From Streptomyces erythrochromogenes (lineage in GTDB: Bacteria > Actinomycetota > Actinomycetes > Streptomycetales > Streptomycetaceae): 64,000 nt of DNA. The stretch is taken from positions 2,728,001-2,792,000 of the forward strand of contig NZ_CP108036.1 in the NCBI RefSeq assembly GCF_036170895.1. The letters are read 5' to 3'. The notes below the pieces were generated by a model. That model saw nothing but the letters and a program-made list of their open reading frames with translations, made no database searches and was not told where the DNA came from. The position numbers were made by a program, and so were the translations under genes. This document shows positions 27,226 to 36,377 of the stretch, piece by piece (positions within the stretch are counted from its first letter, which is position 1; the number at the start of each line of letters is the position of its first letter).

Positions 27226-28461
27226 ATGCGATACGGAAGTTCTCCCGGGCAGGTGGGGTGCGAGGGGCCCGGCGGGCGGCGCCGGAGCGTGCTGGCGGCG
27301 GTCGCGCTGGCCGGGTGCGGTGCGCTGCTGGTGACGGGGTGCTCCCCGGAGGGCGCCCCGGACACCGGGCGGGGCGGTTCCCCACCGGGTGCGACGGCGG
27401 CGCAGTCCGGGTCGCCGGGCCCTTCGCGGAGCGGGGCCGCCTCACCGCCGGCGCCCGGACCGCCCGCGAAAGGGGCGGTGACGGTAACCGGTGAGGCCGC
27501 CAAGGACCTGGAGTCGCCCTGGGGCGTGGCCCCGCTGCCGGGAGGTGACCTGCTGGTCGCCTCCCGGGACAAGGGGACGATCAGCCGGGTCGCGGCCGGG
27601 TCGGGCGCGGTGACGCAGATCGGCGAGGTTCCGGGCGTGGACCCGGGCGGCGAGGGCGGCCTGCTGGGCCTCGCGCTGTCGCCCGACTTCGCCTCGGACC
27701 GCCTGGTGTACGTCTATTTCACGACCGCGTCCGACAACCGGATCGCACGGCTGCGCTATGACGAGCAGAGACCTCCCGGGCAGCAACTGGGCGCGCCGGA
27801 CACCGTGTTCCGGGGGATCCCCAAGGGGCTGATCCACAACGGCGGGCGGATCGCCTTCGGCCCGGACAAGATGCTGTACGCGGGGACGGGAGAGACGGGT
27901 GTCACCGGTCTCGCGCAGGACAGGAAGTCGCTCGGCGGCAAGATCCTGCGGATGACTCCGGACGGGGATCCGGTGCACGGCAATCCGGAGGCCGATTCGG
28001 TCGTCTACTCCTACGGGCACCGCAATGTGCAGGGCCTCGCCTGGGACAAGGACAAACGGCTGTGGGCGGCCGAGTTCGGCCAGAACACCTGGGACGAACT
28101 CAATCTGATCGAGCCCGGTGCGAACTACGGCTGGCCCGAGGCCGAGGGGAAGGCGGGCAAGCCGGGCCTGCGGGATCCGGTGGCCGTGTGGCGGACCGAC
28201 GAGGCCTCGCCGAGCGGGATCGCCTGGGCGGAGGGGTCGGTGTGGATGGCCGGGCTGAAGGGCGCGCGGCTGTGGCGGATCCCGTTGTCCGGGACGGAGC
28301 CGGTCGCCGAGCCCGAGGCCTTCCTGCAGGACGAGTACGGCCGGCTGCGGACGGTGATCGCTCTCGGAGGCGACCGGCTGCTGCTGGTCACGAGCGAGAC
28401 GGACGGGCGCGGGTCGCCGGAGGCGGGCGACGACAGGATCCTGACCCTGACAGTGCGGTGA
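27226..28461 (+). CDS. PQQ-type glucose/sorbosone dehydrogenase lipoprotein
   Basis: 411 residues. The six-bladed propeller of soluble aldose dehydrogenases: WGVAPLPGGDLLVASRDKGTI, GLLGLALSPDFASDRLVYVYF, LIHNGGRIAFGPDKMLYAGTGE, YSYGHRNVQGLAWD and LNLIEPGANYGWPE, where the catalytic His and PQQ-contact residues lie. The N-terminus has a lipobox LVTGC with Cys39 and a disordered Ser/Gly/Pro linker, so it is anchored outside the membrane. ATG 27226 has GGGAG 8 bases upstream. No PQQ synthesis genes are in the window. Confidence 0.92.
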   Translation: MRYGSSPGQVGCEGPGGRRRSVLAAVALAGCGALLVTGCSPEGAPDTGRGGSPPGATAAQSGSPGPSRSGAASPPAPGPPAKGAVTVTGEAAKDLESPWGVAPLPGGDLLVASRDKGTISRVAAGSGAVTQIGEVPGVDPGGEGGLLGLALSPDFASDRLVYVYFTTASDNRIARLRYDEQRPPGQQLGAPDTVFRGIPKGLIHNGGRIAFGPDKMLYAGTGETGVTGLAQDRKSLGGKILRMTPDGDPVHGNPEADSVVYSYGHRNVQGLAWDKDKRLWAAEFGQNTWDELNLIEPGANYGWPEAEGKAGKPGLRDPVAVWRTDEASPSGIAWAEGSVWMAGLKGARLWRIPLSGTEPVAEPEAFLQDEYGRLRTVIALGGDRLLLVTSETDGRGSPEAGDDRILTLTVR

Positions 28462-28492
28462 CCGGCATGCCCCGGGCAGGGGCGAAAGGTGC

Positions 28493-28681
28493 GTGGACAC
28501 GGTGTTCAACATGATCGAGGAGCTGTTCAACCCGGGACGCAAGCACACGAACGACGAGAAGAAGCGGCTGGAGCTGTCCCGGACCGACGTGGGCGACAAC
28601 GATCCGGGACGGGGCCCGATAGACCTCGACTCCGGCAGGGTGCTCATACGCGTGGACGAGGAGCCCGCGGACGATCACTGA
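28493..28681 (+). CDS. small conserved protein, DUF6191-like
   Basis: 62 residues starting (GTG) MDTVFNMIEELFNPGRKHTN, with a conserved-looking middle LELSRTDVGDNDPGRGPIDLDSGRV. It is common in Streptomyces as DUF6191 (from memory) and has no known function. The N-terminus is amphipathic, the rest polar. It follows the sugar dehydrogenase by 31 bases and its last 38 bases overlap the convergent LuxR gene. Confidence 0.75.
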   Translation: MDTVFNMIEELFNPGRKHTNDEKKRLELSRTDVGDNDPGRGPIDLDSGRVLIRVDEEPADDH

Positions 28682-31600
28682 CCCGCCCCGTACCGGGCGG
28701 GCCGACCGGGCCGGGCGGGCTGAAGAGCCGTAGCCGGTGGGCGAGGGCGGCCGCCTCGCCGCGGCCGGCGACGCCCAGCTTGGCCAGGATGTTCGAGACG
28801 TGCACGCTCGCCGTCTTCGGGGAGATGAAGAGCTCCTCGGCGATCCTTCGGTTGGTGCTGCCCGCCGCCACCAGGCGCAGCACGTCCTGCTCGCGGCTGG
28901 TCAGGCCGAGGGCCTCGGCCGGGTCCGGTTCCGGTTCGGGGGCTTCCGGGGGTGTGTCGTCGGCGGTCAGCGGGATCCGGGCGCGCCGGGAGAGCAGGGC
29001 CAGGTCCTCACGCAGCCGTCGTGAGCCGATCCGGTCGGCGGTGGCGTGGGCCTCGCGGAGCAGGACGGCCGCGTGCTCCCGGTCGCCGGCGGCCAGCAGG
29101 GCCTCCGCGAGCCGGTAGCGGGCCCGGGCCAGCAGGTACGGGCGCTCCAGCGCGCGGACGGACTCCTCGACGGCGGTCCAGTCGGCGACGGTGTCCCGGG
29201 CCTCGGCCCGCAGCAGTTCGGCCCGCAGGTACTCGGCGTGCGCGGTCCACACCGGGACCGGGGTGGCGAGGGTGCGGGCGGCGGTGCGCAGCACGGCAAG
29301 GGCGGCGGCGCGACCGGCTTCGGCGGCGGGCAGCCCGCGGGCGTCCGCCTCGGCGGAGGCGGACGCGAGCAGCAGGGGCCAGGCGTAGCGGTGCTGCCCG
29401 AGCGGGAAGCCGTGGTCCACTGCGGCGGCCGTCTCGGTGCGGACGTCGGTGATCCGCCCCTCCCCCGCGGCGATCCCGATCGCCAGGCGGTGGAGCGGGA
29501 TCCGGTGCTGGGGCTGGGTCTCGTGCGTGCCGAAGTGGGTGTGGGCGGCGGCGAGCTGGTGGGTCGCCTCGGTCAACTCGCCCCGGGCCAGGGCGAGGTA
29601 GCCGAGCCGCGCGGAGGCGGAGCCGCGCGGGGCCGCGCTCTGGCCGACCAGCAGGGTGCGCCGGGCCGCTTCGGCGGCCTCGTCCCAGCGGCCGAGGCTG
29701 TAGAGGCTCTCGGCCATGTTCCCGAAGACCCAGGCCTCGGTGTCCAGCAACCGGGACCTCCGGGCCAGTTCGGCCCCCTGTTCGCACAGTTCCACGGCCT
29801 CGTGGGACCGTCCCAGGCTTTCCAGCTGAGAGGTGAGATTGATATGCGCACGTCCTGCCAGCAGTGCCAGCCCGAGCTCCGCGGCCCGTTCCCGGACCGC
29901 GTGCATCTCGGCGAGGCCCCCGGGGCCGTCGCCGGCGTCGGTGAGGAGCGCGCCGACCGTGATCCGGGCGTTGAGCTCGGTCTCGGCCGCACCGACCATC
30001 CGCGCGTACTCGACGGCGCGTTCGGCGGCGGCGAGGTTGCCCGGTCCCGGCTTGTGGAGCATGCCCCAGCTCGCGGCCCGGACCAGGACCTCGGCGTGCA
30101 CCTGGGACGGGGGCAGCCCCCGGACGAGGTCCTGGGCCCTGGCTATCTCCTCCCAGCCGTCGCCGCGGCCGAGGGAGGCGATCAGGCGGGAGCGTTCGGT
30201 CCAGAACCACGCGGCGCGCAGCGGGTCGGCGTGCTCCTCCAGCAGGCGCAGCGCCGTCTTCGTGATCTTCAGGGCGCGTTCGCGTTCCCCTCCGTAGCGC
30301 GCCGCGACGGTCGCCTCGGCCAGCAGGTCGAGGCGCTGGAGCGGGGTGGTGGCCGGGTCGCATCCGCAGGGCGGGTACACGTCGGCGTAGTCGGCCGGGC
30401 GAAGGTCCTCGCGGACCTCCTCGGGGGCGCTGTCCCACAGGTCCAGCGCCCGCTCCAGCAGGTTCAGCTGCTCGGAGTAGGCGTGGCGGCGGCGGGCCGC
30501 GACCGAGGCGGCCAGTACGGCGGGCAGTGCCTTGGCGGGGTCGTTCGCGGTGTACCAGTAGCTGGCCAGCCGGATGACCCGCTCCTCGGCGCGGATCAGA
30601 TGGGCGTCGGCCTCCACCGCCTCGGCGTAGCGGCGGTTGACACGGGCGCGCTCGCCGGGCAGCAGGTCGTCGCTGACGGCCTCGCGGACCAGCGAGTGCC
30701 GGAAGCGGTAGCCATCGCCCTCGGGGGTGGCGAGCAGGATGTTGGCTCCGACCGCGGCCCTCAGGGCCTCGATGAGTTCGTCCTCGGTGAGACCGGCGAC
30801 GGCGCGCAGCAGCGGGTACTCCACGGTGGAGCCGCCCTCGGCGACGATGCGCACCAGGCGCTGGGTCTCGTCGGGGAGGACCTCGACGCGGACGAGCAGG
30901 AGGTCGCGCAGGGATTCCGTCAGTCCGGTGCGGCAGCCGCTCTCCCGGGAGGCGACGAGTTCCTCGACGAAGAAGGCGTTGCCGTCGGACCGGTCGAAGA
31001 CGGTGTCCACGAAGTCCTCGTCGGGCTGCGCGGCGAGGATGCCGGCGAGCTGGCGGCGGACCTCCGCCCGGTTGAAGCGGGACAGCTCGATCTTCCGGAC
31101 GGTGCGGAGCCGGTCGAGTTCGGCGAGGAGCGGACGCAGCGGGTGGCGGCGGTGGACGTCGTCCGAGCGGTAGGTGGCGACGACGACGAGCCGGCCGCTG
31201 CCGAGGGTGCGGAAGAGGTAGGACAGCAGGTGCCGGGTGGAGGTGTCCGCCCAGTGCAGGTCCTCCAGGACGAGGACGACGGTGCGGTCGGCGGCGAGCC
31301 GCTCCAGCATCCGGGCCGTGAGTTCGAAGAGCCGGGCGGTGCTCTCCTCGTCGTGCGGGCCCCTGGGAGTGTCGCCGAGTTCGGGGAGGATCCGGGCGAG
31401 TTCGTCCTCCTGGCCCGCGGCCGCGGCGGCCAGCTCCTCGGGGAGCAGCCGGTGCAGGGTGCGCAGTGCCGTCGAGAACGGGGCGAAGGGAAGTCCCTCC
31501 GCCCCTATCTCCACACAGCCGCCGACGGCGACGACGGCTCCCAGCCGGTCCGCCTCGCAGAGGAACTCCTCGGTGAGGCGGGTCTTGCCGACCCCGGCCT

Positions 31601-31730
31601 CTCCTCCGATGAGCAGGGCCTGCGGTTCCCGGTCCGCTGCGCGGGCCAGTGCGTCGGTGAGTGCGGCCAGTTCGTCGGCGCGGCCGACGAACACCGGGCT
31701 GACAGATCTGGTCTCCACGCCGCCGAGCAT
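28644..31730 (-). CDS. large ATP-binding LuxR-type (LAL) transcriptional regulator
   Basis: 1028 residues. N-terminal AAA module with Walker A GGEAGVGKT (residues 42-50) and Walker B VVLVLEDLHWAD, a long helical TPR-like middle, and a C-terminal LuxR helix-turn-helix (LTSREQDVLRLVAAGSTNRRIAEELFISPKTASVHVSNILAKLG). LAL proteins activate genes when a sugar or other inducer binds. The start is uncertain: ATG 31730, GTG 31718 and longer options all lack a good ribosome site. A small basic protein is encoded 59 bases upstream on the same strand and probably cotranscribed. Target genes unknown. Confidence 0.9.
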   Translation of the reverse strand: MLGGVETRSVSPVFVGRADELAALTDALARAADREPQALLIGGEAGVGKTRLTEEFLCEADRLGAVVAVGGCVEIGAEGLPFAPFSTALRTLHRLLPEELAAAAAGQEDELARILPELGDTPRGPHDEESTARLFELTARMLERLAADRTVVLVLEDLHWADTSTRHLLSYLFRTLGSGRLVVVATYRSDDVHRRHPLRPLLAELDRLRTVRKIELSRFNRAEVRRQLAGILAAQPDEDFVDTVFDRSDGNAFFVEELVASRESGCRTGLTESLRDLLLVRVEVLPDETQRLVRIVAEGGSTVEYPLLRAVAGLTEDELIEALRAAVGANILLATPEGDGYRFRHSLVREAVSDDLLPGERARVNRRYAEAVEADAHLIRAEERVIRLASYWYTANDPAKALPAVLAASVAARRRHAYSEQLNLLERALDLWDSAPEEVREDLRPADYADVYPPCGCDPATTPLQRLDLLAEATVAARYGGERERALKITKTALRLLEEHADPLRAAWFWTERSRLIASLGRGDGWEEIARAQDLVRGLPPSQVHAEVLVRAASWGMLHKPGPGNLAAAERAVEYARMVGAAETELNARITVGALLTDAGDGPGGLAEMHAVRERAAELGLALLAGRAHINLTSQLESLGRSHEAVELCEQGAELARRSRLLDTEAWVFGNMAESLYSLGRWDEAAEAARRTLLVGQSAAPRGSASARLGYLALARGELTEATHQLAAAHTHFGTHETQPQHRIPLHRLAIGIAAGEGRITDVRTETAAAVDHGFPLGQHRYAWPLLLASASAEADARGLPAAEAGRAAALAVLRTAARTLATPVPVWTAHAEYLRAELLRAEARDTVADWTAVEESVRALERPYLLARARYRLAEALLAAGDREHAAVLLREAHATADRIGSRRLREDLALLSRRARIPLTADDTPPEAPEPEPDPAEALGLTSREQDVLRLVAAGSTNRRIAEELFISPKTASVHVSNILAKLGVAGRGEAAALAHRLRLFSPPGPVGPPGTGRVSDRPRAPRPRV

Positions 31731-31789
31731 CGCACAGAGGCCCTGGCCGGCGGCACCCGATACGGGGTCGCTCCGCATCGCTCGCCGGT

Positions 31790-31972
31790 TCACGCGGGCC
31801 GTGGCGCGGAGCGGGCGCCACGGGTCCCGGATCCTGTCACCCGCCCTCGGGGCTCCTGGCCGCGCAAGGAGGTGCGGCGCGCCTTGCGGGCTTGCCGGAC
31901 GACCCGGTACGCGGCGGCCTCACGGAGGAGGTCGGTGGTGCGGGCGGCTGCGGCGATCTCGTGCTCGAACAT
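31790..31972 (-). CDS. small basic protein, 60 aa, unknown
   Basis: Starts MFEHEIAAAARTTDLLREAA, with the helix AAAYRVVRQARKARRTSLRG and a basic disordered tail. GGAG lies 7 bases before the ATG. Small helical Arg-rich proteins of this kind recur in Streptomyces genomes (memory), with no assigned function. It precedes the LAL regulator on the same strand. Confidence 0.65.
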   Translation of the reverse strand: MFEHEIAAAARTTDLLREAAAYRVVRQARKARRTSLRGQEPRGRVTGSGTRGARSAPRPA

Positions 31973-32136
31973 CTCGTACTCCCTGGTCGCGGTTGTCGGC
32001 ACCTCGTTGGGTGTGATCCGAGATTCGCGTCCCAGGGGGTACCGGCACATCGGTCGCATGCCGCATCCGCGGGGGGCCGGGGGCCTTAGTCCCGGGCGGG
32101 GTGCCCGGGACGGGCCGCGGGCACCTAAGGCGCTGT

Positions 32137-32742
32137 CTAGGCCGCTGCCTTCGGGATGGCCAGGAGGAGGTCGAAGTACATGAGGACGAAGAGCAGGACG
32201 CCGAGGGCGCCCAGGCCGATGCCCGCCCAGGAGACGGACCGCACCCAGGTGGGGAGGATGCGCTCGGGGGTGCTGAAGGCGGGAAGGGCCAGCACGAAGG
32301 TGGCGATGATCAGGGCGAGCGCCGAGAAGACGCCGTTGACCATGGCGGTGGTGTGCCACGGGTCGACGAACTGGGCGGCGATCTGCGCGTTGGCGTCGGC
32401 GGCCTGGCTCAGCTCCAGACGGGCGGCGATGCTCGCGCGCTCGGACACGATGCCGGCGACCCAGCTTCCGCTGAGGGCGACGACGGAAAGACCGGCGGAG
32501 ACGATCGCGAAGGCCGCGGAGCCGACGTGGCTCGGCTGCTCTGCGTCGGCCCGGTCCTCGGCGAAGTCGTCGTCGAGGTCGGCGTCGGTGAGCGCGGAGT
32601 CGGCGTCGGTGTCGGTCGCTGCGGCGAGGTCGGCGTCGGCCTTGGCCTCGGCTGCGGCGTCCTGGGTGGTCTCGCTCTTCTCGAGGTCGACCTGGGTGTC
32701 CGCCTCGGCGGCGTTCGGGGCGGGGGTCTTCGTGGTGTCCAT
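32137..32742 (-). CDS. membrane protein with acidic N-terminal tail
   Basis: 201 residues. The first 70 residues are very rich in Asp, Ala and Glu (for example DTDADSALTDADLDDDFAED) and disordered. Then come three hydrophobic helices: AAFAIVSAGLSVVALSGSWV, VNGVFSALALIIATFVLALP and SWAGIGLGALGVLLFVLMYF. The ATG at 32742 lies 7 bases after TACGGT without a ribosome site, so probably leaderless; the 9-base longer GTG start is the alternative. No family recognised. Confidence 0.75.
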   Translation of the reverse strand: MDTTKTPAPNAAEADTQVDLEKSETTQDAAAEAKADADLAAATDTDADSALTDADLDDDFAEDRADAEQPSHVGSAAFAIVSAGLSVVALSGSWVAGIVSERASIAARLELSQAADANAQIAAQFVDPWHTTAMVNGVFSALALIIATFVLALPAFSTPERILPTWVRSVSWAGIGLGALGVLLFVLMYFDLLLAIPKAAA

Positions 32743-32839
32743 GCGGGGCACCGTAGGGGCCGTGTCTGAGATTTCTCTGAGAATCCGGTGGTCGTGGCCG
32801 TATCGGGCCCCGCGACGGGCGGGGCCCGGCCGGCGTGCC

Positions 32840-33394
32840 TCAGGAGGTCCGGGTGGCCGCCCACTCGTGGGCGAGGATCGACCAGACCTCGGTGTCCTGG
32901 CGGACGCCCCGGTGGAGGTAGTTCTCCCGCATGACGCCCTCGCGGGTCATGCCGAGGCGTTCGGCGACGGCGAGGCTCTTCTTGTTGCCGGTGGCCGCGT
33001 GCCACTCGACGCGGTGCATGCCGCGCTCGCCGAAGGCGTAGTCGATCAGGACGTGGCAGGCCTTGGTCACGAGGCCGCGGCCGGCCGCGGCGGGCTCCAG
33101 CCAGCAGCCGATCTCGCAGTTCCCGCCGTCCGCGTCGAAGTTGGGGAAGAGGACGCCGCCCACGAGGGTGCCGTCGAGACGGATGCCGAAGAAGCGGGCG
33201 CCGTCCTCACCGGCCTTCACGGCGTACTTGGCCAGGAAGGCCCTGGCGGAGTCGACGTCCGGGGAGCGGTCCGGGAAGCCGACGTACTGGCCGATGAACT
33301 CGCGTCCGCGTTCGATGTGCGCGAAGAACTCCTCGGCATGCCGGGCTTCCAGCGGGAACAGCTGGGCACCTTCGGCGAGGTCTATCGAGAACAT
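32840..33394 (-). CDS. GNAT acetyltransferase, RimJ/RimL type
   Basis: 184 residues. The fold is that of RimJ/RimL ribosomal-protein N-acetyltransferases and their relatives: LFPLEARHAEEFFAHI, ARFFGIRLDGTLVGGVLF, EIGCWLEPAAAGRGLVTKACHVLIDYAF (acetyl-CoA site) and GNKKSLAVAERLGMTREGVMRE. Substrate unknown. Stands alone between the membrane protein and the MMPL gene, same strand. Confidence 0.9.
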   Translation of the reverse strand: MFSIDLAEGAQLFPLEARHAEEFFAHIERGREFIGQYVGFPDRSPDVDSARAFLAKYAVKAGEDGARFFGIRLDGTLVGGVLFPNFDADGGNCEIGCWLEPAAAGRGLVTKACHVLIDYAFGERGMHRVEWHAATGNKKSLAVAERLGMTREGVMRENYLHRGVRQDTEVWSILAHEWAATRTS

Positions 33395-33433
33395 GCGGCT
33401 TCTTCCTTGGGTCGCGTGCGGCGGTTGGCCGGA

Positions 33434-35683
33434 TCACCGGGAGGCTGTGGCGGGCTCGGCGTCGTCCTCGCTCGTGGTGAGGACCTCGCCGGACCGCTGT
33501 GCCGGAAGTTTCGCATGCGGCCGGTGTTCGGGGGGCTCGATGCTGATGCGGGGCAGCATCCGGTCGAGCCAGGCGGGCAGCCACCAGTTGGCGCCGCCGA
33601 GCATGTGCATCAGGGCCGGGACGAGCAGGGTGCGCAGCACGAAGGCGTCGAGGGCGACGGCCGCGGCGAGCGCGATGCCGAACATCGCGATGATCCGGTC
33701 GCCGCTGAGCACGAAGGCGAGGAAGACGGAGATCATGATGACGGCGGCCGAGTTGATGACCCGGCTGGTCTCGGCGAGGCCGACGCGTACGGCCCGCCGG
33801 TTGTCGCCGGTCTCCAGCCACTCCTCGTACATCCGGCTGACGAGGAAGACCTGGTAGTCCATGGACAGTCCGAACAGGACGGACACCATGATCACGGGCA
33901 GGAAGGGTTCGATGGGGCCCGCGCTGCCCAGGCCCAGCCGTTCGCTGCCCCAGCCCCACTGGAAGATCGCGACCACGACGCCGAAGGAGGAGGCGACGGC
34001 GGCGACGTTCATCGCCGCCGCCTTCAGCGGGATGCCGATGGACCGGAAGGCCAGCAGCAGGAGCAGGCAGCCGAGGGCGATGACCACGGAGACGAAGAGC
34101 GGCAGCTTCCCGACGATGACCTCCGCGAAGTCGTCGTAGGCGGCCGTCACACCGCCGACGTGGATCTCCATGGAGTTGCCCTGGCCGGCACGCGGGATGA
34201 CGTCCTGGCGGAGCGTGTCGACGAGGTCGCTCGTGGCCCTGGACTGCGGGGCGGAGTCCGGTACGACGGTCAGGACGGCCGTGTCGCCGCTGCGGTTGAA
34301 GACGGCGGGGCCGGTGGATGCGACGCCCGGCGTCGTGCGGAGCGCCTGCTCCAGCTGGTCCACGGCGAGCCGGTCCCCGGCGCCGTCCAGGCGGGCGACG
34401 ACGGTGAGCGGCCCGTTCGCGCCGGGCCCGAAGCCCTCCGCGAGCAGGTCGTAGGCCTGCCTGGTGGTCGAGCCGGCGGGGTTGTTGCCCTGGTCGGAGG
34501 TGCCGAGGTGGAGGGAGAGGGTGGGCAGGGCCAGTACCACCATGACGGCGGTGGCGACGGCACCGAGCAGCTTGGGGTGGCGCTCCACGAAGGCCGACCA
34601 GCGGGCGGCGAAGCCGGAGGTCCGCTCGGGCTGCGGACCCTCGGCGGCGAGCCTTCGGCGTTCACGGCCGGAGAGGGCGCGCATGCCTATGAAGGAGAGG
34701 AGGGCGGGCAGCAGGGTGACCGAGGCGGCGACGGTCAGGACGACCGTCACGCACGCGGCTATCGCGACGCCGTTGAGGAAGTTCAGGCGCAGTACCAGCA
34801 TGCCGAGCAGTGCGATGCAGACGGTGGCGCCGGCGAAGACGACGGCCCGGCCGGTGGTGGCGACGGCCCCGGCCGCCGCCTCTTCCACCGGGAGGCCCCG
34901 CGCGAGGCCCTTGCGGTGCCGGGTGACGATGAACAGCGCGTAGTCGATGCCGACACCGAGGCCGACGAGGGTGCCGAGCATGGGGGCGAAGTCGGCGACC
35001 GGCATCGCGTGCCCGAGCAGGGTGATGCCGAAATAGGCGGTACCGACGCTGACGAGGGCGGTCGCGATGGGGAGCAGACTCGCGGCGAGGGAGCCGAAGG
35101 CGAGGTAGAGGACGAGGGCCGCGACGGCCACGCCTATGACCTCGGCGAGGTGTGCGGTGGGGGCCTCGGTGAGCTGGATGGCGCGGCCGCCCAGCTCGAC
35201 CTGGAGTCCGCCGGCCTCGGTGGTGGGGTTCTTCGCGGTGTCGAGGACCGCCTTGGCCTGGCCCTTGGGTACGGAGTCGGCCGGCCGGTCGAAGGTCACC
35301 ACGGCATAGGCGGTGCGTCCGTCGGGGCTGATGCGTGCGGCGCTCTCGGGGCCGGGGCCGTAGGGTCCGGCGACCGATCCGACACCGGGCAGCGCGGCGA
35401 CGGCGTCGAGCGCCCGGGTCATGCGCTGCTCGATGTCCGGGGTGCGCGCGCTCTGGTGGTCCGGGGCCCGCCACACGATGGTGTCGGTGTCGCCGCCCTG
35501 GCCGTGGAAGCCTTCGCGCAGGAGGTCGTTCGCCTTGCCGGACTCGGTGCCGGGGACCTCGTAGTCGTTGGAGAACACCGCTCCGGCGGTCACTGCGGCC
35601 GCAGCGGTCCCGCCGAGGACGAGCAGCCAGATCAGGACGGCGAGGAGGCGGTGGCGCATGCACCACCGCGCGAAGACTGCCAA
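33434..35683 (-). CDS. MMPL-family RND transporter
   Basis: 749 residues. Two repeats, each with one helix, a large external domain and five helices. Family marks are GIDYALFIVTRHRKGLARGLPVEEA in the first half and FGLSMDYQVFLVSRMYEEW in the second, with the proton-relay Asp-Tyr pairs (GIDYA, SMDYQ). It exports lipids or hydrophobic compounds. The start is TTG 35683 with GGGAG about 9 bases upstream; the first ATG, eight codons in, has none. A dyad ACGATC...GATCGT (35816-35839) lies 133 bases upstream in an otherwise featureless 207-base gap. Confidence 0.93.
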   Translation of the reverse strand: MAVFARWCMRHRLLAVLIWLLVLGGTAAAAVTAGAVFSNDYEVPGTESGKANDLLREGFHGQGGDTDTIVWRAPDHQSARTPDIEQRMTRALDAVAALPGVGSVAGPYGPGPESAARISPDGRTAYAVVTFDRPADSVPKGQAKAVLDTAKNPTTEAGGLQVELGGRAIQLTEAPTAHLAEVIGVAVAALVLYLAFGSLAASLLPIATALVSVGTAYFGITLLGHAMPVADFAPMLGTLVGLGVGIDYALFIVTRHRKGLARGLPVEEAAAGAVATTGRAVVFAGATVCIALLGMLVLRLNFLNGVAIAACVTVVLTVAASVTLLPALLSFIGMRALSGRERRRLAAEGPQPERTSGFAARWSAFVERHPKLLGAVATAVMVVLALPTLSLHLGTSDQGNNPAGSTTRQAYDLLAEGFGPGANGPLTVVARLDGAGDRLAVDQLEQALRTTPGVASTGPAVFNRSGDTAVLTVVPDSAPQSRATSDLVDTLRQDVIPRAGQGNSMEIHVGGVTAAYDDFAEVIVGKLPLFVSVVIALGCLLLLLAFRSIGIPLKAAAMNVAAVASSFGVVVAIFQWGWGSERLGLGSAGPIEPFLPVIMVSVLFGLSMDYQVFLVSRMYEEWLETGDNRRAVRVGLAETSRVINSAAVIMISVFLAFVLSGDRIIAMFGIALAAAVALDAFVLRTLLVPALMHMLGGANWWLPAWLDRMLPRISIEPPEHRPHAKLPAQRSGEVLTTSEDDAEPATASR

Positions 35684-35890
35684 CGGACGTGCTCCCTGGT
35701 GGGTTCGGATCTTTACCGGGAGACAGCCCGTCGCAAAGAACGCGTGAACTCGTGAAGGCCCGGCCGAAGCCCGGGGGATCGCCCCGCGGTTCGGCCCAGA
35801 TGGTCTGCTACCTCCACGATCGCAGCGTTTCGTGATCGTTGGCCCCTTTCGTGTGCATCATCACAGGGGGGCCGGGAGGTGCGCGGGAAC

Positions 35891-36322
35891 TCAGATTTCG
35901 GCAGGGGTCCGGCCGGAGGCCTCCGAGGACAGGGCGCCGGTTCGGTCCTCGGGCTCGTCCACCCGGTAGCCGGGGATCGAGGGCCAGCGGACGGTGAGGA
36001 CGACCGCGTCCTCCTCCGCGTACCAGGAGTGGTCGACGCCGCGGCCCCAGAGCACGTAGTCGCCCTGTTCGGCGAGGACGACGGTCCGCCCCGGGAACTC
36101 CAGCCGGAAGCGTCCGCTGATCAGGACCAGCAGTGCGGTGCGCTTCTCGGCGGTCGCCCAGCGCTCCCGTTCGTCGCCCTTGGGGTGGACGCCCCATTTG
36201 ATCTCCACGTCCTCGCTGTGACGGGGATCGGCCGGGTCCTTGAAGTGGCCGAGGAGCCAGCCGCGGTCTGCGGCGGCGTCGGGGGCGGCCTTGCCGGTGT
36301 AGATGGTGAGGTCGTCGTTCAC
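35891..36322 (-). CDS. cupin-fold protein (signal-peptidase-like annotated family)
   Basis: 143 residues. The conserved strands are EIKWGVHPKGDERERW, LLVLISGRFRLEFPG, VVLAEQGDYVLWGRGVDHSW and AVVLTVRWPSIPGY; the DHSW histidine and the preceding acidic residues can bind a metal. Proteins like this are sometimes mislabelled signal peptidase I. GTG 36322 lies 7 bases after TAGCCT with no ribosome site, so leaderless. Divergent from the GNAT gene at 36378. Function unknown. Confidence 0.75.
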   Translation of the reverse strand: MNDDLTIYTGKAAPDAAADRGWLLGHFKDPADPRHSEDVEIKWGVHPKGDERERWATAEKRTALLVLISGRFRLEFPGRTVVLAEQGDYVLWGRGVDHSWYAEEDAVVLTVRWPSIPGYRVDEPEDRTGALSSEASGRTPAEI

Positions 36323-36377
36323 GCTGGTGAGGCTAATGCAGTTGTGCGGGCCGGCCGGACACTGGTGAGCTGGGCGG

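Noticed and set aside
29046..32183. 1045-codon plus-strand frame opposite the LAL regulator
   Set aside because: Antisense shadow; the LAL protein has clear Walker and LuxR motifs on the other strand.
35808..35858. Possible 16-codon peptide MMHTKGANDHETLRSWR before the MMPL gene
   Set aside because: No ribosome site and no amino-acid run that would make it a leader peptide.
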